The notes under the pieces are model-generated. The model searched no databases and was not told the origin of the DNA. It saw only the letters and a program-made list of their open reading frames with translations. Shown here in pieces: positions 45,057-58,500 of a stretch of DNA of 64,000 nucleotides (its first letter is position 1; each line of letters opens with the position of its first letter). Made by a program: the position numbers and the translations under genes. The DNA comes from Phaffia rhodozyma. Lineage: Eukaryota; Basidiomycota; Tremellomycetes; Cystofilobasidiales; Mrakiaceae. Location of the stretch: contig JACGZH010000009.1 of the NCBI GenBank assembly GCA_014706385.1, positions 558,001-622,000 of the forward strand, in the 5' to 3' direction.

Positions 45057-46350
45057 TCTCCCTGACACTGTGTCGATACCTCGAAACGCCCAACCACTCG
45101 ATTTCTATTGAAACGCTCAAGGTTTTTTCTTTGAATCGAAAACTCGCCACCGCCACCTGATTACCACCACGCATTCTCGCCCCCATCCTTTGTCAATGAA
45201 CATCGAGTCGTATCGGTCTGTCGGTTTGTCGGTAACTTCTGGGAAGAGAGATACTGGAATGTCGTCTAGGTGTGCAGCCGGCGAAGGAGAGCTCTGTAAG
45301 GTCCGTTATTCTCACCATTTTCTAAGGAGACGTAGAGTAAGACGACCGAGAGGGAAAAGGTTTTTCTTCCCAAGACACCACGGGCAAGCACTCGCTGCGT
45401 ATTCGGCGGCCCACGAACGATATTTGGTTAGTCACCCGCGATAATTATCGACTTGCCTGACTTTTCCATCTGACTTTTCTTCGTTGGCTTTCGCTCTCCA
45501 GCCGGCTCTTGCTGCAGAGGGACGCTCACGTTCACAAAGCGCGCACTTGGGTCGCAAGTGGCCTTATATTTCATGGTGCTGGCTGGTTGAGATATACTGA
45601 TTTGTCCGTGAGATGTTGAAACGTGTATTCTTTTTGCAAAGTGGCCTCTTGTTTTTCTTTTCTTTCTCTATCTATCCTCTTACTAGGATCACAGTCAGCA
45701 GACCAGATTGGCTTGCGGAGCGGAGCATCACTTCCTGTTAGCTTAGTGGACCTTTTCAGACAAGATGCGGTCATGAGCTGTGGTTCGATGGATACCGGTG
45801 TGTAGAAGGTTTGAATAAGGTGAACCGCTCCGGGAGTGCTTGGTCATTATATTTTGCATTCGTCCTCTTTTCTTGAACAATCGTTCATTCAGCATCCATC
45901 AATCCGATCGTATCTCGAACACTTGAGTTATGAATTGTGTTTCCATCTTGGGGAACTCATCGGTTGATCCGGACATGGAAGCATTGTCAAATAGATGTGC
46001 AATCGTTTCGAGAATATATAATTCGCCCCGCCGTGAAAACACCTAGGCGACAGGGATAAAGAGAGCCTGATCGAGATCTCCTGATCATTGTCTGAAGTCA
46101 GAACAAGAACAAAATGAATAACTTAACAACTGCACAAGATAGAGAGCAGGTTGAATCGAGTGGACTCATCCTGTAATGCATGTAGAGCAGGACACAAGAT
46201 CCCCTCGAGCTCAAATAACCCTAACCGGGATCCTGACCTCCCTTCCCGTGCGGATTGGTGACGTCAACTGAGAGATCATATCCTCTTCTCTCCGAACTTC
46301 CATCTTACCTAACTTTTCCTCATTTTTCTGCAGATCTTCAGGCTCTGATT
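45057..46350. promoter_or_regulatory. Divergent upstream region of RPS27 and the oxidoreductase
   Basis: AACCCTAACC (46217-46226), a telomere-like double unit, lies 124 bases before the next ATG. A perfect palindromic CRE-type site TGACGTCA (46259-46266) follows it. The RPS27 side is C/A-rich. Frames at 45190-45444 and 45623-45805 show no family signal. Confidence 0.5.
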
Positions 46351-48425
46351 ATGACCGAACAACCTCAAACAAAGGTACTAAGATGGGGTATTCTCGCGAC
46401 CGGTGGTTCGTTTCTTTCGTTCGTTCTCAGTGATAGATTTCTTTCTATTGATCAGTCAAGACCAATGTTCTTTCATGTTCTCTTTAGGTATCAGCACCAA
46501 CTTTACTAAGGATCTCTTGATCGATGCATCCACCCGAGGACAAGACTTTAAGGTCAGTAGAAACTTATGGTAAACATATGTATATGAGCGCAGACTAAAC
46601 TAATCGTACATGTATGAACATTCCTCTGGCCTCGATAAGCACGCTGTGGTCGCTGTAGGATCGCGTTCAAAGGACAGAGCGGACGCGTTTATCAGAGAAC
46701 TCGGACTTGACATTGCTAAAGGATACGGATCTGCCGTTGATCTATTCAACGACCCTGTTCGTACCCCTTGGTTTTTTTTTGTTTTTTGTTTTTGTTAAGA
46801 ATCAAATAGATAGAAAGAGTTGAAGATCACTAACGATCGAATCTCTCTTCAACAGAACGTTGATGTAGTGTACGTTGGGACTCCCAACTCGAATCATTAT
46901 CCAGCTTCTAAAGCAGCCCTTCTAGCAGGGTGCGGGTTCTTCATATCTGCTTATTCTCTTGTCGATATCATGTTGACACAAACTACATATCTCCAACGCA
47001 GCAAACACGTTCTGTGCGAGAAAGGTTTCACTATCAATGCCAAGCAGGCAGAAGAGCTCGTTCGAATTTCTGAGGAGAAAAGGTTGTTCCTCATGGAAGC
47101 CATGTGGTCAAGATTTTTTCCTGCTACGATAGCTATCCAGGAAGTTCGTCCGATCGAAGGTTGATTGGAGACATCGCGACACAGAATGTTGGCAAAATGT
47201 TCAATGCTGACGCGTGGGCTTCTCAACGTCTTTTCTCGTTTCCCAATTTCTTCTACCTTTTTTTTTCCTGCAGGTGATTGCCGGAGGAAAGATTGGGACT
47301 GTGCGTCGGGTGTTTGCAGACCTTGCACAAGATTTCAAGACCTTTGGTTTGTAGAGTGTCTTCCTTGCCCTGATTCCTCTCTTGGTTGATCTAGAGACCT
47401 GATCTAATGATAGTGTATTATTCCGGGTATTTCCACAGATATGGACGATGGTCATCGATTGATCGCACCTTCTCTCGGTGGAGGAGCTCTGTAAGCGTTA
47501 CATTTGCTCTTGATATCTATCAGTATCGTCCAAAGGTAAATGATAATAGACACATTAACACTCACACACAAACATGTGAACATGTCATCTAAGCCTGGAC
47601 CTCATGCCATATACGCTTCATTGGGCGCTTTTAACGTTTGTCATTTTTGATCAATCGTTTCTCTATTTCTCCACCATCCAAAGTAAACTCAATTCTGCAG
47701 GTGATTCATTGACCTATCATTATTGACCTTCCGCAGTTTATTTCCTCATCCTGCCGAGATATCGTCGATCCCAAAGATCGTCGGCCAGATGACGATCAGT
47801 CGTTCAGTCGACTTACACACCACGGCAGTATTATCATTTGATGAGCTACCTAGCGCACAGGCTGTAATTAGTGGAAGTATGGCCGCTGGAACAGTCAACC
47901 AAGTAGTAGTTCAAGGTTCGGAAGGAACTTTGACAGTGTCTGGTGTGATGGTAGCGTGAGTTTAGTTTCTTTCTTCTCATTTTCATAACTGTCGGAGTCG
48001 GAACCGCTGTTGTTTATTCCGGAACGTATCGATTTCAAATATGCGTGCTCTTTCTGCTTTGTAACGGATGGAAAAATAAACGAACTCAAGACCTACAGGA
48101 TACAAAATCAAATACAACGATGAAAGAGAGGAAACGGTCGAGTGTTCTGACCCCAACACGGACAACGCTTTCGGTTTCGTAGGTCCATCAGGATGAACAA
48201 AGGAGACACGCATACGTGCGCTTCGACGCTCATTATTCTTTGTTTCTTCGTTTAATTTCTCTTCTGAAGTGTTTCGAACAGGACGAAGTTGGTCGACAGA
48301 TCTTCGCGGGCTCGGTGGAATCACCTCGGAACAACCACCAAACGTCCATCCGGGTGATGACTATTCTGGACGAAATCAAGCGGCAGGGGGGATTGATCCT
48401 CCCACAGGAAATCGAAAGGGTCTAA
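46351..48425 (+). CDS. Gfo/Idh/MocA-family NAD(P)-dependent oxidoreductase
   Basis: About ten short exons. The Rossmann start reads LRWGILATGG joined to ISTNFTKDLL; strand/loop HAVVAVGSRS follows, then VDVVYVGTPNSNHYPASKAA. The family motif KHVLCEKGFTINAKQAEEL contains the catalytic-region EK. LFLMEAMWSRFFP, GGKIGTVRRVFADL, GHRLIAPSLGGGALLDLMPY (motif with the catalytic Asp) and a C-terminal sheet ending RQGGLILPQEIERV match the dimeric dihydrodiol dehydrogenase / D-xylose 1-dehydrogenase branch. Oxidation of a sugar or diol in the cytosol is likely; the substrate cannot be told. Introns at 46406, 46757 and 47144 begin GTTCGT. Confidence 0.87.
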
Positions 48426-51400
48426 TTGTGGGGAGCTTAGGGCTGACAGTAGCGCGGACTGAACAAACCTCATTTGATGAGCTTTTGTAGGATTGTTTGC
48501 GCCGCATTGCTTGCAAGTTTTCGATCAAAAAAACAACATTATCATCTTGTGGGTTCAAAAAGAGTAGGATTTTTTTTGGTATATATACGAAGACTAGGGA
48601 TGATTTTTTTCCATAAAATGAAATCTATCCAAGTGTGAGAGTCGGAAGCAAAAAGGAAGAACGAAAAGAAGAGAAGGATGAGCCGAGTTCAACAAATTGC
48701 ATTCCGAGATTTGTTGGTCTCGATAAATCTACGGAGATTTTTTAAAAAAAATGAACAAACCAGAAACAAGTAAGCAAAGAGACAACATGAAGAGATAGAA
48801 CTATAGGACGTTCAGGTAGGGAAAGAAAGGATCATCCGCCTGTTCTGGCATCACACATATCCTCAATCGTGTCCACAGCGATCTTATCTCTATTTTAATT
48901 CCTTCTAGGGAGGCGAGATTTTTTTTTTGCGCTCTGTCCTCCTTTCTTCCCTTCTATACTCCTCAATTCCTGCCTCTTGTGGATCTGTATCTCTCTTTCG
49001 TCTCTCCCTAGCGTAAAACCCAGAGAAAGAAGAGTGGAGTGGCATTCCAGCAAACTCAGATCCAAACAAACTCCACGTGCCTTCCTTCTTCGTTTGAATC
49101 ACGCATATCTGTTCGTCTTCTATGCATATGCATGTGTATTCGTGTAATTGTCGGTTGAATTTGTTTCTATTTGTTTATCTAAATTGAACGTAAAAGATGG
49201 GTTGGTTCTTAACCCTTTTGCGTTCATTTCCTGACCCACGTGGATTGTTGTATATGTACAAGGAAGATCAAACAAACCTGCAGATCTCGATTCAGGCAGA
49301 AAGATGAGAGGAGAGAGTAACGTAACGTAACGTAACAAAACGAAAAGAGTGTGAAACGACGATGATGACGACGGCGATGATGATGCTGATGATGATCGTT
49401 ATAAAGAAGAAAGCATCATCAGAAAAATGAGAAGGAAGGTAAATGGAAGCTGACCATGATGGCACATAACGCGAGGGAGGATGTAGGCGAAGCGAGTGGG
49501 TTTGTTTGTTGATTGATTTATTTGTTTGAATATGTTAAGGTCGTCGCGACCTGTTCTTTAGTACTTTCGGATGTTTACATCCTTCGATCGATCGATCGAT
49601 CGATCACCCTTACTTCTCTCTCTTTCCCACAGTGGGAGTCGTCTTCTGATCGGCTGAAAATGATTTCCCCCCTTATTTCTTTCCACGTTTGGTCTTTCCT
49701 GTACTTCAATTTAAGCGTTCGGCTCCTTCTCGATTTGTTGTTTACTTTGTTTCTTTATTTCCTTCTTTTTCTTTCTATTCTTCTTCTTTATTCTCTTTTC
49801 GTCTTCTTTGTTCTCATTCAGAATGTCTGACTGCTGGCGGCAGTAAGGAAGGAAGTCGATGCTGATTGTGTGACTGGAAGAGCAGAAAACGAGGAGAGGG
49901 GAGAAGAACAGATGATAAATAACTCCGGGCCCAATCAGTAAATAGCCGACGTGGGCGATCACGGTCATAGCAGGTCGTAACCGGGCTTGCCGTCCTACCC
50001 TCAGCTGTCTTATGAGTTGTTCCTTCTCTTCTTTCTCCTGAGCCCAGCGGGGTCAGTTACCTATTCAAATTATTCTTCTCGAAGTTACACTAAAGGATCT
50101 TCCCTTGGCTTTAGGCGCATTTAGCGCATTTAGCGGACCGGGCGGGTACGGAGTTAAGCGGGCGGGTACGGGCAAGTCTGTAAATCTCTTCTTCTGAATT
50201 TTCCGCAGTCGGTCTCTTCAAAATCCTGCGGCATCAACCGATCGAATCTGGACGAAAATTAATAATAATCAGGTATGTTCTCGTTATTCTCTGTCTCCCT
50301 TCCTCTTTAGATATATTTCTCTATCGACTTCTTTCACTCCATACGAAGTCCTTCCTTGTTGGAGCTCCCCATTTTTGTTTCTTCTTTCTTTTCTCTTTCT
50401 CTTCTTCGGGTTTTGTTGGTCTCTTGTGGCGTCTAACTGAGGGGGTATGAACGTGCTTGGGTCTGTGTATGTTTTGTTTGGGAACACAAGGCTTCTCCTA
50501 CTGGGTAAGAGGATGGAGGAATAAGCATCAATATAATGTCTTTTTTTCTTTTCCTTCTGCTTTCTCCAAGACCCAGACAAGCAAGGGCAGAGGAGAAAGC
50601 AAAAATAGGATAAACACGGTTCGGTGTTTTCGACTAAGTCTGTCGATCAAATATTTCTTCACAAATTGGCAGGACGGCAGGAGCCCGCCGACGGAGAGGA
50701 CACATGCAACGGGCAGGATCCAACTTGGGCTGGGCAATGGATCAACATGAAGGCGACAGGCGCAAGACAATGGCGAGGGAAGGGAGAATGGCAAACGAAA
50801 AGGGCAAAACCTTTCCTTTCAGAGCTTTCAAACATTTCTTTTTCGCTTTTCTTGTCCGTCTTTTTTTTGTGGTCAGATACAAAAACACGTGGTGGGAGGA
50901 GCTCTCGACTGATCGATCCCATCTTTCTTTCTTTCCCTCTTTTTCGTTATCTTCACCCCATTCATCATTTTCTTGTATCCTTGTCCTCCTCGCCGCTGGG
51001 TTACATCCTTTGGCTCTTGTTCTTACCTCTTTCTGAACCTGTCCCTGTTCATTGGCCGTTCAGTCTAGTGGTTCAAGCTCTTTGGCCGAAATAATAGAAG
51101 CCCCTCGTCGAGGGTCATCTCTCCTTAAGAGAAACTTTAACTAAACAGAACACATAACCTATTCCTGGATGCATCCCTCAAAAGAGTCCTGTTCCCATCT
51201 CGCTGATTTTTGATATCCCTTATCGAAGGAAGCACGTTCTCATCCATTGAGAAGTCTTCTTCGAAACGCCCCATTCGATCAATCAGTCCTGCATCCCTTT
51301 CTCTTTTAAACCACACGCTCTTCGACGTTACGCCCTCTCTTTTCTTTCTTCTTGTACGTACAATCAATTTCGGTCTTTAACTATGCATTTATTCTTAACC

Positions 51401-51802
51401 ACCGACGTTGTTTCTACCGGCTAAAGTCTATACCCTCTTTTGCAACGATACCTCCCCTCCTTTCCTCGGGTCTTCTCTGTCCTTCTTTCTTCTCCAGACT
51501 CGATATCACTGCGGCACGTTGTTCGACATAGCTGACTCTTTTCGATCTCGAAGATCTGCGGTTGACGTAAACATCAATCATCGTAGCGGTGTTTTCTCCG
51601 TGAGTTCTTGGTCCCTCCCTTCTTTTACTTAACCCATCGGTCGTTCTTCTCAGATCTTTGGCACCTGTCCTTTCTTCCTTCTTTTCTATTCCCCATATAC
51701 ATATATATATACATACACAGAGATCTCTTACTCACAACACTCGTGCTTCTCGTTATTCTAATTTCCTTGCCTCTGTTCTACTATCTATTTCCCTCGGAAA
51801 GA
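48426..51802. promoter_or_regulatory. 3.4 kb intergenic region upstream of the Zn2Cys6 gene
   Basis: No supported gene in the longest gene-free stretch of the right half. It holds (GTAAC)-type repeats at 49317-49336, a GATGATGACGACG run (49359-49398), (GATC)n at 49586-49604, and a repeated GCGGGCGGGTACGG unit near 50131-50172 next to repeated GCATTTAGC. Its last 400 bases are C/T-rich leader. A long promoter with a long 5' UTR is plausible for a regulatory gene. Confidence 0.5.
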
Positions 51803-52075
51803 ATGGTAGACGGCTTCGTTCTGTCTATGCAAACCTGTTCAACCGCACTTCACTCCAGTTTTTGCGGCTCTTCGGAGGTCTCTCAATTTGAACTCTCAGC
51901 CTTTCCACAATCTTTTCACGCAAATTCTTACCTCCCTCCGAGAGCAACTGCCTTTCAGTGTTCTCCACATCCAGCTCACCCTTTCAAACAGCCCTCTGCT
52001 CCTTGCTCTATGAACGGGTTTCCTCCGACACACGGCGTTCCGTTGTACAACCATGATCCCAACCCCAATACTACT

Positions 52076-52113
<38 letters not shown>

Positions 52114-52971
52114 CAGCAACAATATCAACGACATGTCATTAGGCTGGAAATCACACGATCAACCACATACGTATCATGCTCACCATTACTACCCTTTATA
52201 TCAGGATAACCAATCAGAAAACAAAGCAATTCCTTCGTCAGGGCGAACAGACTATACCGGCCGGCAACAGCCCAACTCTGGCCCGACATATATTCGATCG
52301 AAGGATTGGTCACCTCTGATCGCCTCAACGGCTTGGGCGGATCAGTCTGGATCGATCGAGTCGGCTCTGTTGGCTCAACAACCTTCGGTAGACAGCACGT
52401 TCTTGGTCGATCAAGGCGAAGCTCTTGATGGGATATCTATTTGGGGAGAGGAGTTTACTGAAAACAGATATGAAAACCCGGCTGTCGGACCTTCCCGACC
52501 CGTCCATCTATTCCATGTGTTCACCCCATCATCATCGTCATCGTCATCGTCGTCTTCAGCCTACCGATTCCCGTTTAGGAGACAGTCTCACAACACTAGT
52601 TCCTTTGTCAACTCAAATCTCATCCCCACACCAATCTCTTCGACCTCATCTTCCTCTACATCCTCGGTCAACAATCAGCTTAACTCTTCTGCGCACGACC
52701 AACAAGCTATGAGCGCGCCGTTCGTCGCTACAGGCCCTTTTGAGGAAACGACATTCAACCGATACCAGCAAATGTTTAACGAAAAACAAGCATCCGAACG
52801 TCGCTTTAATATCGCCTCTTCGTCAAGCGCTGTGCCGTCTACAGGGGCGCCGAAGGACTATGTGACAACAGGCCCCTCGGTGGACCTGAGTATCGCCCCA
52901 TCGGTGTTTTCGCCATCATCCTCCACGCCTGCCGTCCACTCAGAACGCAGAGCTTCTTTCCATCATTATCC

Positions 52972-53002
<31 letters not shown>

Positions 53003-54720
53003 CAAAATCATCAGAGAAGACTATCTATCACGGACGTCAAACTCTGGCCACACCAGGCTAGTTCTGCCTTGTTTTCTCATCACTTCCCTACCGGCCCATC
53101 TGAGACTTCTGGATCGGATGTGTCTCGGTTTCCTTACGGTCACAATCCGCCTGCGTCGGGATTTTCGTCGACTCTTTCGTCCTCCCCGTCCACTTCATCC
53201 TTGCCATCATCATTAGGTTTGACGCCGAAAACAAGCTCAACCTTGTCGACAGTCCAGGAAGGTAAGTCCATAGGTTCTCTATATTTATCACCTTGACCGC
53301 ACGAACGTTTAGTTAATCAACGTACTACTTTTTGTCTTTCCCAATATCAATTTTATCGATATAAAGGCTGCTTGCCTGTTCAGGACATCTCGGGCTCTTG
53401 GACGACAGAAAGTTCATTAGTGCCCTCCTCTGATCTCAATACTGACAGCAATAATCACCTCAAATCCATCCAATCAGCCCAATCGGGATATTGGATGAAC
53501 AATCCGTCTCTGATGTACGCACCTCTGCCATCTGGATCTCCTGCTCACCAACAAACACCCCTCGGGGTTACCCATTCGTCTTCGTCTTCATCTTCGTCTT
53601 CATCCATCCCGGCTCAGTCGTTTCTTGGTCCCTCTTCGTCGTCCTCATCCTCTCCGTACTCCGCCAACACTGCGCCGTTCAGGTCGAGCAACGATTACGC
53701 GTCCCATCCGATCGGTCTTCAAATCACACAAGAGCAAAGCAGGTTATTACTACTCGGACAACAGCGGCTACAAGCCCAGCAGAAGTGTTTCACTCCAGAA
53801 GCACCAGAGTCATCATCCTCTTCGGCCTCGGCGTCTTCTTTGACTGCGGTTGGTTCCCCGTTTGCATCGGATCATCGCCGTTCGTCAGAAACCCATGGCT
53901 TACCACTGATGACGACGGCAGCGTTAGCAGCGGCGACGATCGAACCTCGATCATTCCAGGTGGGATCTTACCCACCCACGACAAGTGTCGGGCTGACAAA
54001 CCTATCTATGATGAACGCTTCGTTACCTACCGATCTCCCTAACGAACTATCCCGATCCAGTTCGTTCGAGCAAACTGGAGAAGACTCTCATCAAGCCTTC
54101 AACTGGACAGCGACGAGCAGTAGCGGTAGCAGCTCTATGACGTACAACGAAAAGGATCCAACGTGGGCCGTGGTTAGGGCGACAAAAGTCGAACTTCATG
54201 AGATTGGGAGTGGCTCCGAAAAGGGGCTGACTGCAAAGAGAAAGGAGACGAACCACTCAACTAAAGGAGGTTCAACTTCGATCGATCGAAAGTGTTCCAA
54301 AAAAAAGACGATTAGTAGGTCGTCGGCGACGTCTGTCGCAGAAAGTGGGAATGATCTGAAGGAACCTGAGGCTAGCGAGCAGGTTGATGGTCGGCCGGAC
54401 AGATCACTAGCACAGGGAACAAAGAAAGTCAGCTTGGCTTGTCATTTCTGTCGAGGTCGCAAACTTAGGTGGGCATCATCTTCCTTTGTCCTGTGTTGTC
54501 ATCTCGCTTCGGTTTGATTTGCCTTCCCCGGGTGTTCCCTGACATTGTTTACGTTTTTAGATGCGATGCAACTCGGCCAACATGCGCCCACTGCGTCAAA
54601 CGCGGTCTGAGTTGTACGTATGATTCCGTTATCAGACGTCGGGGGCCGGGCAAGAGAAAGAACGAAGAGAAAATCTTGGGAGAGGGATTAGATTTCGAGG
54701 GCGGTGAGACTGATGAGTGA
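51803..54720 (+). CDS. Zn2Cys6 transcription factor with C-terminal DNA-binding domain
   Basis: Exons are 51803-53261, 53367-54468 and 54561-54720. About 860 residues of Ser/Gln/Pro/Asn-rich sequence (Ser run from AGC repeats at 52075-52110, Gln run at 52972-53003) lead to the zinc cluster. The cluster, CHFCRGRKLR joined to CDATRPTCAHCVKRGLSC, gives CX2CX6CX6CX2CX6C, followed by a basic linker RRRGPGKRKNEEK. An intron splits the cluster just before its third Cys. Zn2Cys6 domains are usually N-terminal; the C-terminal position is a known fungal subclass. There is no fungal-specific middle homology domain. Nuclear regulator; target genes unknown. Confidence 0.88.
52972..53003 (+). repeat. CAG trinucleotide repeat (poly-Gln) in the Zn2Cys6 gene
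   Basis: About ten CAG/CAA codons encode a Gln run; a separate AGC run at 52075-52110 encodes Ser. Both are in the disordered part. Confidence 0.9.
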
Positions 54721-55509
54721 ATCAGAGTGTATCCTGTCCATTCTCATCTCGCTCTTTTCCACTTTTCCTTCTTCTTTCCTTCTTGTTCCTTTCTCCTTTT
54801 TGTATTTCCATAACATCCTTTATCTGTATCTTGACTCTTCCCTTTTCCTGCTTCTTAATCTTATTCGACATAATATTCTTTTATCAGTTTCTTTGTTATT
54901 TCATTTAAAAATCATAGGGCTCGCTATGCCACTTGTTGTTTTTCTTCATCTTTCGTCCGCCCGGGTCGAGTTTCTTGACTCACGTCTTTTTTCGCTTACA
55001 CCCTTCAAGCAACACTTTTTCGATTTCTTTCTCGCTGTCTCTTCTTTTCTGATCCCATCATCTATTCTTTCGTTCAATCTTTTTACTCTATCTTGAAACA
55101 TCATACAACTACACAGATCTTGCAAGATCTCTTATTCACTTTCCACATTCCTACTCGTCTACGATGCACATGCCTTTCTTCTTCTCTATCTTATCATTTT
55201 GCTTATTGTAAAATCTATTTAGTTCTTCTGTGCGTTTGGTGAATGGATTGTTCATACTGGTCCTAGGAACGGAGAGGAGAAAAAATCTTTCTTTGTGCTT
55301 CCCCAGGTTGTTGCTCTTTTGACCGAGGAAATCAAATGCGCATTTCAAACAGATGACGCGCCGGGAATTAGAGAATGCTTGCTCGTTCGCTCGCTCGTTC
55401 GTTCATTGATTCACTTCATCCTCTAAATCGTTTCTCTTCATTCCATTTGTCTCATCTCACAAAACTCAGCCAAACGAGACAACAATAGGACGAACGAAAG
55501 AGACGAACG
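54721..55509. other. T-rich 3' flank and upstream region, no gene found
   Basis: Bases 54721-55150 are T/C-rich. Bases 55378-55410 hold CTCGTTCG-type short repeats. The remainder is the leader of the Ytp1-like gene. Confidence 0.45.
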
Positions 55510-58500
55510 ATGGATCTTTTGCTGAACGATCATCTCTCCCAACGACACTCTCATCCGGCAGCATCGGCGGTCGATCTTTCTGAGCCGCACTCGACCGGGA
55601 TAAAACTACATGCGGTCCTCCAGGCGAGTGTTTGGGGAGTATTATTTCCTCTGGGAATGGTGCTCGGGATCAAGTAGGTTTCTGTTCCTTTCTCTCGTGA
55701 CTTCTAGTCATTTTCTTTCCTCTTCCGTTTGGTTGGGATGAGCGGGGCGTGTATTATCCAAAGTAAATTGATGCTATGACTGACATTTGTGTGTATATAA
55801 CGTGCGGCTTGATTGGGTCGTTTCTAGAAAGTCAAGGTTTCATATTCCAGTTCAGGTTTGTCTAAATCTCCTTGTTTCTACTGAAAGGCCGATTTATCTT
55901 TCTCTTTGAGTCTTAGACCGAAATGACTGATCATCCTTTCTTTTGGGTCGTTCCGGGGTCACTTCGCAGACAACATCGATGGTCTTGACGAGCGCTGGCT
56001 ACATTCTAGGCGAGTCCCATCCTGATCAGTCTTCTGTTCGTTCTAACAAAAAGACTTCTCCAAACGTGAAGAACGCTTTTCTATCTGTTTTGAGGAAACG
56101 GTCGACTAATTCAAAGGTATACTCGTGTGTGGAATCTATTTCTGTCATTCTTTGAGAGAGCAGGTCATCATCATGGAGGGAGACAATATCCGGCTTCAGT
56201 GTGTCTCTCTTTACTTTCTCCTTTAGAAGGGCAGGACGGGCCTGAATCATCCTTGCCACTCGAGCGTTATCGAATTCCTTGTTCGGAGTGAAGAGCTGAT
56301 TATTTTCTCTTGGTTCGTTGACCCAACACAGTTCCGTACGCAATCTTTTCTTCTTTGCTGTATCTGGAATTGAATCAACATCAAAAAGAAGAATAAGCTG
56401 ATGAGACTGACGCGTTCGCAATGGTTTCTTTGAGGATTCACAAGACGGAGTCTTAGCAAATATCATCATCCTGCTTCTACTTCTGGTCCGTCTATCTCTC
56501 AGTTTCTTCCAGCCCATTCTTCTTGAGCTCCATTCTCACACTGTCTCTATACATCCTTCTACCTGAGGAAACCACAGCAAACGTCGTCCGGAGTATATCT
56601 CAAGCTTCATATTGCTCGCTTTCGGAATATTCCACATTGGATCCATGCTGTCGTCGGAAGGCTTTACCCTTTGATCGGCTGGACACAAATTCTTCTTGGA
56701 ATACAAACTTACATGGGGTTCTGCAGAGGAGAGGAGAAGTTACAATGTTATGCGCATCATGTATGTTTTTGACTCAAGCCCTCATCTTAGAAACTCGCGC
56801 CTTGATGATATATTTTCTGCTTCTTTCTATATCACGGGGTGAATGGAACGCACATATGTAACAGACGTTCGGGGTCAGCTTTATTTTATATGGCACCCTT
56901 TTAGCGGTAAGTTTTTCCCATTCATTTCACTCTTAGGCTAGCCTGGCGGCTTCTTTCTCGCTTTTGCTTTTTGAACAGAAAGGTTGCTCGTTGGAGAGGA
57001 TCAAGATGAATTGTTGACTGAAGAGGGTTTCTGTGTGCGTTGACTCGCATAGATCGCGATGTCTTGTGGAACAAGTTGGATGAAACGAGTGGGTCACAGC
57101 CAAGAGCTCTACGTACGTTCATCTTTATCATATCTCATGTTTCCCTTGTCTGTGTCAAGTTAGTTAATTTTTTTCTAAGATTTGTGTTGCCATAGGACTC
57201 ATTGATGATCACGACTTTCGTACGTTCCGCCCTACTTTTGTTCTGCTGCTCTTTCGTCCGGCTATAAGCTGAGAAGCGCGATGAACTGACGATCATTCTA
57301 AGGCTTTACTTGCTGGGTTTGACCATGAAGGGAATCATCAATGTATGTCCATCTCTTCTTTTTGCGGTCAGTCGACTTATGCCCCGACTGATTCAATCTT
57401 ACCGGGTCAATGTTTATTCTCTTCAGACTTTCTCGATGAGACACTCGGATGGATGGTCTCATAAAGGTAAACTTTGTTCGATTGTTGTGTTTCCGTCTTC
57501 TCTTGTTATCTTTGCTTACATGGAATTTTGTCATGTCTTTCGTCTTTCGTCTTTTTTCTTCTTTTCTCTCGATCAGACCTCCAGCATACGGCACTGGGAG
57601 TGCTTTGGTGGGCTGGTGGGTCGTTGGGCGTGTTAATGTCGCTCGGTCGAAAACGGAATTTTGTACCGGCCATGGTGTTTGTCCAATTCTGTCCTCTATA
57701 TCCGTCTCTGCTGAACTTATAGTTCAAGCTCACTCTGAATATTGTGTAAATACAAAATCGAATATCAAGGTTCATCATGACTGGCTATGCCTTTTCGGGC
57801 CACGTCCAACGGACGATGACAGCCACGATGGTACACCAGGTGCTCGGCCTTTCCCTGGGAGCGGCAGGTGTCGTCAGGATTGTAGAGATCTGTTTCGTGT
57901 TGAAAGACAGAGCGAGTGGAGAAGGACCTGGCGGACGGGGTGTCAGGGGCTGGCAACATCTATACGTTTGTCTCTGTCCTTCTCTTTCTTTGCCGATCGA
58001 AATTGGAGATTGACAGCCGTATTTTTCTCACGATGGAATGCAGCCATATCTCCTTGTTCTCATAGGGTGCGCCATTTTCTTCTCTTGTCTCTTCTGAGAC
58101 TTCCAGCGAGACACCCAACTAAATTTCATGACACCAAAACCATACGAAAACGAAACAAACAGATGTGTCTTTTTAAGCGCAACGGACGAAGAACTCAAGT
58201 TGATTGACTCTCAAAATGTCGACGCTGTTACATACATGCTCTGTTCGTTGCTCCTTCTCAAGTGTTCTTTACTTTGATTTTCTCACGACTCCCAATGAAA
58301 ACTAACTCTTTAAATGTTTCTCTCATATACATGTGTATGTATTTAGTGATCTTCTCACTATCATTCGTGATCTATTTAGTGATTACCTCGCTCATCAACG
58401 TCTATCTATCCCATACGTTCGGCGGACCGTTTCTTTCTGCTTCATCATCTTCTTCACTCAACTCTTCATCTAATTCCGAAGTGATCTTCGATTCTGATTC

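Noticed and set aside
45190..45444. 84-codon plus-strand frame with RRRRVRRPRGKR
   Set aside because: No family match, no codon-bias support, and it lies in the RPS27 upstream region; composition alone is not enough.
51056..51110. tRNA-like words (TCTAGTGGTTCAAG and a small GC stem)
   Set aside because: An A-box-like start is present, but there is no B box GGTTCRANNCC, no anticodon arm and no matching acceptor stem.
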